A DNA stretch of 8,394 nt from positions 1-8,394 of the forward strand of contig WRDL01000063.1 of the NCBI GenBank assembly GCA_009784095.1, written 5' to 3'. The notes below the pieces were generated by a model, which was not told the DNA's origin, did no database searches, and saw only the letters and a program-made list of their open reading frames with translations. Numbering within the stretch: the first letter of the stretch is position 1; each line of letters begins with the position of its first letter. Both the position numbers and the translations under genes were made by a program. This document shows positions 1 through 4,855 of this stretch, piece after piece. The DNA comes from Coriobacteriia bacterium (GTDB lineage Bacteria; Actinomycetota; Coriobacteriia; WRKU01).

Positions 1-496
1 TGATACGTGTGCCTTCAGCAATAACACCCCGGATACAACCCGCCAGAGCGAGATCGTCTGACCCGACGAATTCGAGCGCGCTTCCAACTCGTGCACTCTT
101 TCCCGGTCTGACCAAACATTTCCAGAGTTCGGTACGCGGATCGATCGCCTCGATCTGCTCGAGCAAAAGGACCTCGACCGCTCCGTGCGTGTTGGCTTTG
201 CGCATCATGAGCCGAGCAGGCAGCACCCGTGTATCGTTGACGATAAGAAGATCTTCTGGGTTCAGATGATCGATGATCCGTGTGAAGAGGGTATGGTGCG
301 TCTGACCGGTCGCGCGATCGAGCACCAACAGTTTACAGCTGTCACGCGGTGTGACCGGCTCTTGTGCGATACGTTCATCAGGCAGATCGTAGTCGAAATC
401 AGCGGTCAGGTACGGAAGAGACCGGTAGTCTTTTCCGGGGATATAGGAACAGAACTGTCCACCAAAGTTACGTGAAGATGAGAGATCCGGATGCAT
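1..496 (-). CDS. queA: QueA, tRNA preQ1 ribosyltransferase-isomerase (N-terminal part, gene runs off left edge)
   Basis: QueA transfers and isomerises the ribosyl group of S-adenosylmethionine onto preQ1 at the wobble position of tRNA, giving epoxyqueuosine. Only the first 165 codons are inside the window; the frame is open to base 1. My own translation shows the family hallmarks: FDYDLP at residues 34-39 followed by ERIAQEP, LLVLDRATG at 56-64, NDTRVLPARL at 87-96 and VEVLLL at 107-112. The only possible ATG/GTG/TTG start downstream of the folD stop is the ATG at 494-496. This leaves about 33 residues before FDYDLP, which normally lies within the first ten residues. The extension has no family motif I recognise. 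The gene begins 19 bp after the folD stop with only a weak Shine-Dalgarno (GGGTAA), so translation may be coupled to folD. It forms a queuosine cluster with queH. Identity is firm; the start is less so. Confidence 0.95.
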   Translation of the reverse strand, partial: MHPDLSSSRNFGGQFCSYIPGKDYRSLPYLTADFDYDLPDERIAQEPVTPRDSCKLLVLDRATGQTHHTLFTRIIDHLNPEDLLIVNDTRVLPARLMMRKANTHGAVEVLLLEQIEAIDPRTELWKCLVRPGKSARVGSALEFVGSDDLALAGCIRGVIAEGTRI

Positions 497-515
497 CGAT
501 TCGTTTGTTACCCGT

Positions 516-1376
516 CTAGTCGAACGAGTAGTCCACGCTTTTTGCGCAGGCGTCGACGGTGTTGCTCATCAGCATCGCGCGGGTCATCGGGCCGACCCCG
601 CCGGGAACCGGTGTGATCGCACTTGCGAGCGACTCGACCATGTCATAGTCGACATCTCCGACCAATCCCTCATCGGTCCGATTGATCCCGACGTCGATGA
701 TGACCGCACCCTCTTTGACATAGGTCTCATCGACCATCTTAGGTTGACCGATCGCGACCACCAAGATATCGGCTTCACGACACAGCCCCGCAAGATCCTT
801 GGTGCGTGAATGTGCGGTCGTGACCGTCGCGTTCTTCTCAAGCAAGAGCAGTGCCTGAGGTTTTCCCACGATCGTGCTGCGCCCTAAAACGACCGCACGC
901 TTGCCCTCGAGGGCGATATCGTAGTCTTCGAGCAGACGCATGACACCGAGCGGAGTGCAGGCGCGCATCGTGTCTTGCCCGCGCACAAGCCCTCCCATAT
1001 TTTGAGGGTGGAACCCATCGACGTCTTTGGTCGGTTCGATCCGCTCTATCACCGCTTCCTCATCGAGATGGTCAGGCAGCGGCATCTGAACAAGGATCCC
1101 GTGTACCGCCTCGTCGGCGTTCAGCTCGTCTATCAGCGCATTGAGCTCTTCTTGCGAAGTATCGGCCGGTAATCGATGATCGAAGCTCGTGATACCGACC
1201 TCTGCGCAGTCGCGCTCCTTCATGGCGACATAACTGTGCGATGCGGGGTCGTCTCCCACCAGGACCACGGCAAGACCGGGGGTGACCCCCCTCTCATTGT
1301 GCAAACGCTCGACTCGCTCGGCGACTTGGGTCTTGGTCGCGGCTGCGGTCTTATTCCCATCGATGATCGTTGTCAT
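516..1376 (-). CDS. folD: FolD, methylene-THF dehydrogenase / methenyl-THF cyclohydrolase
   Basis: This is the bifunctional cytosolic enzyme that interconverts 5,10-methylene-, 5,10-methenyl- and 10-formyl-tetrahydrofolate with NADP(+), feeding purine, fMet-tRNA and methionine/SAM synthesis. At 286 aa it has the usual family length. The catalytic segment SYVAMK holds Tyr49 and Lys53. Then come the substrate-site motif ILVQMPLP (94-101), KDVDGFHP (117-124), the Rossmann nucleotide-binding signature GRSTIVGKP (165-173) and PGGVGPMT near the C-terminus (258-265). All key residues are present, so it should be active. The ATG start at 1376 is preceded at a distance by AAGAGA. It lies 41 bp after queH and 19 bp before queA. 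A TGATATACT extended -10 element overlapping the queH stop may give it a promoter of its own. No sign of truncation or transfer. Confidence 0.97.
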   Translation of the reverse strand: MTTIIDGNKTAAATKTQVAERVERLHNERGVTPGLAVVLVGDDPASHSYVAMKERDCAEVGITSFDHRLPADTSQEELNALIDELNADEAVHGILVQMPLPDHLDEEAVIERIEPTKDVDGFHPQNMGGLVRGQDTMRACTPLGVMRLLEDYDIALEGKRAVVLGRSTIVGKPQALLLLEKNATVTTAHSRTKDLAGLCREADILVVAIGQPKMVDETYVKEGAVIIDVGINRTDEGLVGDVDYDMVESLASAITPVPGGVGPMTRAMLMSNTVDACAKSVDYSFD

Positions 1377-1411
1377 ACCAGCCCGTTTCTCTTACGTGAT
1401 AATACGTTGGT

Positions 1412-1420
1412 AGTATATCA
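1412..1420 (-). promoter_or_regulatory. putative extended -10 promoter element for folD-queA
   Basis: On the minus strand the sequence reads TGATATACT, i.e. TGn plus a 5/6 match to TATAAT. The TGA is also the stop codon of queH. A start site near 1405 would leave a folD leader of about 30 nt. No recognisable -35 hexamer lies 16-18 bp upstream, as is common for extended -10 promoters. Prediction only. Confidence 0.35.
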
Positions 1421-1999
1421 GGCGCGCTTTTTGCGCTGCTCGCGCATCTGTCGTGCCTCTTGCTGACTGGGACCGCACCCACAGTAGTTCTGACGATACA
1501 TACCGATCTCGCGCGAGAGGCGGGTCGCCTCTCTGTATCGATCGCTGAAATCACGTCCCGCATAGACGAGCCCGTATCGCTCGCACAACTCTTCGGCGAC
1601 TTTCTCGATGAGTGCTTGATTTTGATAGGGGCTCACGGTGAGCGTTGTCGCGAAATGGGTGGATCCTCGCTCGACCGCCCACTTGATAACACGCTCGAAG
1701 CGCAGACGATAGCACTGCTCGCAGCGTTGCGGGCTGAGTGAGGTGTCGGCTGTCGCTTGCATCCAAGCTTGTTGCTGGTATTCGAGTTCGATGAACGCTA
1801 CGTCTTGGGAGATCGCATACGCCGCGCAGGTGGCAAGACGACGCTCGTACTCATCACATGGATGGATATTGGGGTTGAAGTAGACAGCGGTGATGGTATC
1901 GAACTCATCACGTAGCAGACGCAGCGGCTCGATCAGGCAGGGACCACAGCACGTATGCAGGGCGAGTGATTCTGGTGTTAAGGTCGGCTCGGTATTCAT
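1418..1999 (-). CDS. queH: QueH, epoxyqueuosine reductase (DUF208 family)
   Basis: QueH reduces the epoxide of epoxyqueuosine in tRNA to queuosine, the last step of the pathway. It is the non-orthologous alternative to cobalamin-dependent QueG. From the ATG at 1999 the product is 193 aa with the cysteine pattern of the family: CCGPC at 17-21, CEQC at 93-96 and YCGC at 172-175. It also has FNPNIHP (41-47), FATTLTVSPYQN (116-127) and RLSRE...YRQ (160-170). These cysteines serve the iron-sulfur centre in characterised members. A longer frame opens at GTG 2098 (226 aa) with an AGGTGA Shine-Dalgarno, but the extra 33 residues carry no motif, and that start lies inside a strong inverted repeat. ATG 1999 has no Shine-Dalgarno but lies 7 bp after an extended -10 sequence, so it might be leaderless. 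Function is firm; the start is open. Confidence 0.93.
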   Translation of the reverse strand: MNTEPTLTPESLALHTCCGPCLIEPLRLLRDEFDTITAVYFNPNIHPCDEYERRLATCAAYAISQDVAFIELEYQQQAWMQATADTSLSPQRCEQCYRLRFERVIKWAVERGSTHFATTLTVSPYQNQALIEKVAEELCERYGLVYAGRDFSDRYREATRLSREIGMYRQNYCGCGPSQQEARQMREQRKKRA

Positions 2000-2006
2000 A
2001 CCGTTC

Positions 2007-2015
2007 AGTCTAGCA
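2007..2015 (-). promoter_or_regulatory. putative extended -10 element directly before the queH ATG
   Basis: On the minus strand TGCTAGACT fits TGnTANNNT and ends 7 bp before the ATG at 1999. That spacing would place the transcript start at or next to the ATG, giving a leaderless or nearly leaderless mRNA, in keeping with the lack of a Shine-Dalgarno there. No -35 hexamer is evident. Speculative. Confidence 0.3.
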
Positions 2016-2091
2016 TTCAGGTCGGTATAAAGGCGGAGGAAGACGTCCTTCGGCGAGCACTCCCATAAGTCGTGCCCGTTACAGCGCGCAT

Positions 2092-2124
2092 GCGGCACTA
2101 CGGTGAGTCACCTAGCATTGCCGC
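2092..2124 (-). repeat. long imperfect inverted repeat / hairpin in the queH upstream region
   Basis: The outer arms GCGGCA and TGCCGC pair perfectly. Inside them CTA pairs with TAG and GGTG with CACC around a 3-nt loop, giving 13 bp in all, broken only by a 3-nt bulge (ATG) on one side and a single G on the other. Three more CGC/GCG pairs are possible outside a 2-nt bulge. The core GGTGA-N-TCACC is a perfect dyad. It covers the alternative GTG start of queH (2098) and its AGGTGA site. No run of T follows, so it is not a standard terminator. It could be an RNA leader element that hides a start site, or a protein operator. Confidence 0.6.
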
Positions 2125-2128
2125 GCGA

Positions 2129-2144
2129 AGCCCCTGACGGAGCC
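2129..2144 (-). repeat. small hairpin upstream of queH
   Basis: GGCTCC and GGGGCT form a 6-bp stem (two G-T pairs) with a GTCA tetraloop, 4 nt before the larger queH hairpin. Together the two suggest a structured leader of about 55 nt. I find no match to a preQ1 riboswitch that I could defend. Confidence 0.35.
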
Positions 2145-2170
2145 GTTATGCCGACCTGAATGCCATATGA

Positions 2171-2196
2171 AAAGGGAGCGATCTATCGCTCCCTTT
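2171..2196 (-). terminator. intrinsic terminator after the cold-shock gene
   Basis: A perfect 11-bp stem (AAAGGGAGCGA paired with TCGCTCCCTTT) encloses a 4-nt loop. On the minus strand it continues into TTTTCATAT. It lies 54 bp after the csp stop. The A-tract in one arm and T-tract in the other make it able to work in either direction, though no plus-strand gene ends here. It separates csp from queH. Confidence 0.85.
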
Positions 2197-2203
2197 CTTA
2201 GTT

Positions 2204-2241
2204 GTACACACACTGTTCAGGTTTTGCTGACTGTGTGATAC
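2204..2241 (-). repeat. hairpin in the csp 3' untranslated region
   Basis: Reading the minus strand, GTATCACAC pairs with GTGTG-(T)-GTAC (9 bp including one wobble, one bulged T). Then, after a small internal loop, TCAG pairs with CTGA around CAAAAC. It starts 9 nt after the csp stop codon and lies ahead of the terminator, so the mRNA 3' end would carry two consecutive hairpins. A role in protecting the mRNA is only inferred. Confidence 0.5.
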
Positions 2242-2250
2242 GGTGTGCGC

Positions 2251-2454
2251 TTACAGTTTGCGCACGTTGCTGGCTTGATCCTTTCCATTGCGACCTTGAG
2301 TTATCTCGAACTCGACGGGGCAACCTTCCTCAAGCGTCTTGAAGCCATCGATCTGGATCTCAGTGAAGTGAACGAAAAGATCGTCCCCATCTTCCTGCTC
2401 GATGAATCCGTAACCCTTGTCAGGATTGAACCATTTTACTTTACCCTCAGCCAT
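2251..2454 (-). CDS. csp: cold-shock domain protein (CspA family)
   Basis: A 67-residue single-domain OB-fold protein that binds single-stranded RNA and DNA and acts in the cytoplasm as an RNA chaperone, keeping mRNA unfolded in the cold or during growth. The start MAEGKVKWFN is typical. RNP1 is KGYGFIEQ (13-20) and RNP2 is DLFVHF (25-30), with the surface aromatics Trp8, Phe9, Tyr15, Phe17, Phe27 and Phe30 in place. Length equals the family norm. Just before the ATG there is only a modest Shine-Dalgarno (CAGGG, 5-nt spacing). A better AGGAG lies farther upstream in a hairpin loop. The gene is monocistronic by appearance: own -10 element, long leader, hairpin-rich 3' end and terminator. Which Csp paralogue it is cannot be told from sequence. 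Confidence 0.96.
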   Translation of the reverse strand: MAEGKVKWFNPDKGYGFIEQEDGDDLFVHFTEIQIDGFKTLEEGCPVEFEITQGRNGKDQASNVRKL

Positions 2455-2562
2455 GCAAACCCTGCTTTCTGCTTCCTACTCCTAAGAAGCCAACTCTACG
2501 ACCGGCAACAATTTCTTTGCTGAGCAGCCGTAATAAACCATGGAGCCAATTTTTCGACTCCG
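2455..2562 (-). promoter_or_regulatory. long structured 5' leader of the cold-shock gene
   Basis: From the predicted start near 2563 the csp mRNA would have a leader of about 108 nt. Two hairpins are visible: one at its very 5' end (2542-2561, GGAGTC with GGCTCC) and one at 2471-2490. Long leaders that refold with temperature are known for csp genes of other bacteria; the one here is judged only by position and pairing. The stretch contains no convincing gene. Confidence 0.5.
2471..2490 (-). promoter_or_regulatory. hairpin presenting an AGGAG Shine-Dalgarno-like loop before csp
   Basis: GCTTCTT pairs with AGGAAGC (7 bp, one G-T) around the hexaloop AGGAGT. The hairpin ends 16 nt before the csp ATG, so its AGGAG is too far away for ordinary initiation unless the RNA refolds. 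It could be a ribosome standby site or part of a temperature switch; chance pairing remains possible. Confidence 0.4.
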
Positions 2563-2569
2563 GCAATAA

Positions 2570-2575
2570 AGTATA
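2570..2575 (-). promoter_or_regulatory. putative -10 box of the csp promoter
   Basis: TATACT on the minus strand is a 5/6 match to TATAAT and lies 54 bp after the ruvB stop codon. No good -35 hexamer is found at 16-18 bp spacing. No terminator is visible between ruvB and csp, so some csp mRNA may also come from ruvCAB read-through. Confidence 0.45.
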
Positions 2576-2629
2576 CACTAATCGGGATACGGTACGCGTT
2601 TTTACACACGAACTTCCATCGAAGGGCAA

Positions 2630-3727
2630 TTATGCCTCCGAGCCCTCCTCAAGGTCGAGTCGGTCTTGCCCGGCGTCGGTCTGTGGGTCTGCCAAGCCCA
2701 GATGCTCGTAGGTCGCCGCGGTCGCCTGCCGCCCCTGCGGGGTCCGCACGATCAATCCCTGCTGGAGCAGATAGGGCTCATAGACGTCCTCGAGTGTGTC
2801 AGGCTCCTCGCCACTCGCGCTCGCCAGCGTGGTCAGTCCCACCGGTCTCCCGCGAAAGGTATCGGTCAGAAGCGTGAGGATCTTGACATCCATCCAGTCA
2901 AGTCCGAGATGATCGACCTCGAAGAAGCTGAGCGCCTCATTGGCGAGATCCTCATCGACCCGGTCGATCCCGTTGACCTGCGCATAGTCACGCACGCGCT
3001 TGAGAAGGCGATTCGCCAAGCGCGGGGTCCCTCTACTTCGCCGTCCGATCTCCTCGGCAGCCTCAGCGCTGACCTCGAGCCCCAATATCGACGAGCTGCG
3101 CATGACGATCTCGCTGAGCTCGGCAGGCTCATAGTAGTCCAGGCGCGCCACCATCCCGAACCGATCACGCAACGGGGAGCTGAGCAGTCCGGTACGCGTC
3201 GTGGCGCCGATCAGAGTGAACGGCGGAAGATCGAGCTGTATCGAGCGCGCTGCCGGACCCTTCCCGATGATGATGTCGAGCTTGAAGTCCTCGAGGGCCG
3301 GATAGAGTATCTCTTCGACCGCACGGTTGAGTCGGTGGATCTCGTCTATGAACAGGACGTCGTTCGTCTGAAGATTGGTCAGGATCGCCGCAAGATCGCC
3401 GGTCCTTTCGATCGCGGGACCGCTGGTCGTTCTGATCGTCACACCTAGTTCGTTCGCCACCACTGACGCAAGCGTGGTCTTACCCAATCCGGGAGGCCCG
3501 GCGAACAGCAGGTGGTCGATCGGCTCCTCACGCAACTGAGCGGCTTTTATGAGAACGGAGAGGTTGTCTTTGATACGACGCTGCCCCAGATATTCCTTGA
3601 GTGATTGGGGGCGCAGGTTGACCGTCATCTCGCGGTCCTCATCGATCTGGTGCGAATCGACCAGACGCTCACGCATCTCATCGGTCGTCGTCCCATCACT
3701 TTGCGGTGCTTCCCACCTCACACTCAT
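2630..3727 (-). CDS. ruvB: RuvB, Holliday junction branch-migration motor ATPase
   Basis: RuvB is the hexameric AAA+ motor that, held by RuvA, pulls DNA through Holliday junctions during recombinational repair. The 365-aa product has Walker A GPPGLGKT (77-84), Walker B LFIDEIH (125-131), sensor 1 GATTR (174-178), the arginine-finger segment LRDRFG (186-191) and the sensor 2 region RGTPRLANRLLKRVRDYA (232-249), followed by the winged-helix DNA-binding domain. It is about 30 residues longer than compact RuvBs of around 335 aa. The excess is a hydrophilic N-terminus before the LRP...YLGQ motif and an acidic C-terminal tail after HLGLAD. The ATG start overlaps the ruvA stop as ATGA, and a strong GGGAGGTG site lies 7 nt upstream inside ruvA. 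All catalytic residues are intact. Confidence 0.98.
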   Translation of the reverse strand: MSVRWEAPQSDGTTTDEMRERLVDSHQIDEDREMTVNLRPQSLKEYLGQRRIKDNLSVLIKAAQLREEPIDHLLFAGPPGLGKTTLASVVANELGVTIRTTSGPAIERTGDLAAILTNLQTNDVLFIDEIHRLNRAVEEILYPALEDFKLDIIIGKGPAARSIQLDLPPFTLIGATTRTGLLSSPLRDRFGMVARLDYYEPAELSEIVMRSSSILGLEVSAEAAEEIGRRSRGTPRLANRLLKRVRDYAQVNGIDRVDEDLANEALSFFEVDHLGLDWMDVKILTLLTDTFRGRPVGLTTLASASGEEPDTLEDVYEPYLLQQGLIVRTPQGRQATAATYEHLGLADPQTDAGQDRLDLEEGSEA

Positions 3728-4317
3728 GTGACCGCACCTCCCAAACGACGCAGAGCTTCGGCGATGATGGTCGGCGTCTCTTGGGTCAGGTCAGCACCTC
3801 TCAGCGCAACTTGGATCTCGGCAGGTGAAAAGCCCATCGCCTCGAGCGCGGCATGTGCGTCGCTGTGCGCTGGGGTAGCCGAAGCGGTCGCGAAAGCGCC
3901 CTGCGAGTCAAGCGAGGGAGCGACCTTATCCTTCAGATCGAGCGCGATGCGCTGTGCCGTCTTCTTCCCGACCCCGGGAATACTTGAGAGTAGCGCGATG
4001 TCATCGGTCGAGATCGCGCGTGCGAGCATATCGGGATCGAACGACGAGAGCGCGGCAAGCGCCACTTTTGGTCCGACACCGTTGACTTCGAGGAAGAGCT
4101 CGAAGAGCTCACGTTGGCGCAGATCGTCGAATCCGTAGAGTGCCACCTCGTTATCGCGAATATACATGAACGTATAGACTGAGACCTCGGCTGATCCGCT
4201 CTCAAGTCTCTGACCGACTTGCGGAGCTACATTGATCTGGAAACCGACTCCGTTGACATCAAGGGTGAGTATCGCCCCGTCGAAGGTGACGGCTTGTCCA
4301 CGTAAGAAACCGATCAT
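3724..4317 (-). CDS. ruvA: RuvA, Holliday junction DNA-binding subunit
   Basis: RuvA tetramers bind and flatten the four-way junction and load RuvB. The 197-aa protein starts MIGFLRGQ, the canonical beginning of the OB-fold domain. An in-frame start 27 codons upstream (4398) lies wholly inside ruvC and is rejected. Domain II holds two helix-hairpin-helix motifs, VNGVGPKVALAAL (78-90) and IPGVGKKTAQRI (113-124). Residues 154-195 form domain III, which contacts RuvB. The acidic-pin position reads RDNE (54-57), against RED in E. coli, so one acidic residue is replaced by Asn, with Glu next to it. The gene overlaps ruvC by ATGA and ruvB by ATGA, indicating tight translational coupling of the three subunits. 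Confidence 0.97.
   Translation of the reverse strand: MIGFLRGQAVTFDGAILTLDVNGVGFQINVAPQVGQRLESGSAEVSVYTFMYIRDNEVALYGFDDLRQRELFELFLEVNGVGPKVALAALSSFDPDMLARAISTDDIALLSSIPGVGKKTAQRIALDLKDKVAPSLDSQGAFATASATPAHSDAHAALEAMGFSPAEIQVALRGADLTQETPTIIAEALRRLGGAVT
3735..3742 (-). promoter_or_regulatory. strong ribosome binding site of ruvB inside ruvA
   Basis: GGGAGGTG ends 7 nt before the ruvB ATG. It supports that start over any downstream one and shows that ruvB has its own initiation site despite overlapping ruvA. Confidence 0.75.
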
Positions 4318-4817
4318 GAGAGACACTCTTCCTTCAATAGATCGTTGCGACTGAGCATGAACCCATGGGTCAACGCGATGGCCAGTGCGTCTGAGCAATG
4401 GTCGGGTTGGGGGACATGATCGAGACCGAGCAGCATCTGCACCATGTAGCTGACCTGCTCTTTGTCCGCGTGTCCGTGTCCGACCACATGTTGTTTTATC
4501 GTATTGGGAGGATACTCTCCGACCTCTGTTTCAAGAAGTGAGCATGCCAGCAACGCGCTTCCGCGTGCCTGTCCAAGCGAGAAAGCGGTCCTCACGTTGT
4601 TGCCTGAGAACACATCCTCGATCGCCGCATGGGTCGCGTGGTAGCAGGTGATGACTTCGCTGACTCCCTCGTAGATGGCGCGAAGCCTCTCTGCCATCGA
4701 CTGCGATGCGTGGGTATCGATACACCCATACGCACAGGTCTGCCAGGTACGATCGTCGGATCTGATGACTCCCCATCCGGTATGGGCAAGTCCCGGGTCG
4801 ATGCCGACTATGACCAC
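4314..4817 (-). CDS. ruvC: RuvC, Holliday junction resolvase
   Basis: RuvC is the dimeric, metal-dependent endonuclease that cuts Holliday junctions symmetrically after RuvAB has moved them. The 167-aa protein has the RNase H-like fold signature GIDPGLAHTGWGV (5-17). By family alignment its acidic catalytic set is Asp7, Glu67 (in IEDVF), His140 and Asp143 (in DHCSDALAIA). The His at the third metal-site position matches the Thermus-type enzyme, where E. coli has Asp. It starts with GTG at 4817, backed by AGGAGG 7 nt upstream. It is first in ruvCAB and overlaps ruvA by ATGA. A GAAC-N4-GTTC dyad 26 bp before the GTG suggests LexA repression. Confidence 0.97.
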   Translation of the reverse strand: MVIVGIDPGLAHTGWGVIRSDDRTWQTCAYGCIDTHASQSMAERLRAIYEGVSEVITCYHATHAAIEDVFSGNNVRTAFSLGQARGSALLACSLLETEVGEYPPNTIKQHVVGHGHADKEQVSYMVQMLLGLDHVPQPDHCSDALAIALTHGFMLSRNDLLKEECLS

Positions 4818-4824
4818 AAGCGAT

Positions 4825-4830
4825 CCTCCT
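4825..4830 (-). promoter_or_regulatory. ribosome binding site fixing the GTG start of ruvC
   Basis: A perfect AGGAGG lies 7 nt before GTG 4817. No other start codon in frame has such a site. Confidence 0.85.
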
Positions 4831-4843
4831 CTTCAGAAAATAC

Positions 4844-4855
4844 GAACTTGTGTTC
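4844..4855. promoter_or_regulatory. LexA-type SOS box in front of ruvCAB
   Basis: The dyad GAAC-TTGT-GTTC (minus strand GAAC-ACAA-GTTC) exactly matches the GAAC-N4-GTTC core of LexA operators known from Bacillus and mycobacteria. The outer base is C on one flank (CGAAC) but not on the other. It lies 26 bp before the ruvC GTG, just downstream of a TAGAAT -10 candidate, so it would cover the transcription start. Its edge overlaps the stop codon of the DUF3048 gene. ruvAB or ruvCAB are SOS genes in many bacteria, which fits. Confidence 0.75.

Noticed and set aside
2092..2124. Second intrinsic terminator for csp
   Set aside because: The stem is strong but is not followed by a T-run, and a good terminator already lies at 2171-2196.
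2092..2144. preQ1 riboswitch before queH
   Set aside because: I cannot match the pseudoknot and tail of the known preQ1 classes, so only an unclassified structure is reported.
2447..2629. Minus-strand 60-codon frame from a TTG right after ruvB to the start of csp
   Set aside because: It lies across the csp promoter and leader, has no motif and no good ribosome site, and its composition looks non-coding.
2666..3448. Plus-strand open frame of 260 codons antisense to ruvB
   Set aside because: It mirrors ruvB codon structure, shows no family motif and has no supporting start site; ruvB is beyond doubt.
4318..4398. Upstream in-frame start giving a 224-aa RuvA
   Set aside because: The extra 27 codons lie inside ruvC, and RuvA proteins begin with the MIGFLRG segment.
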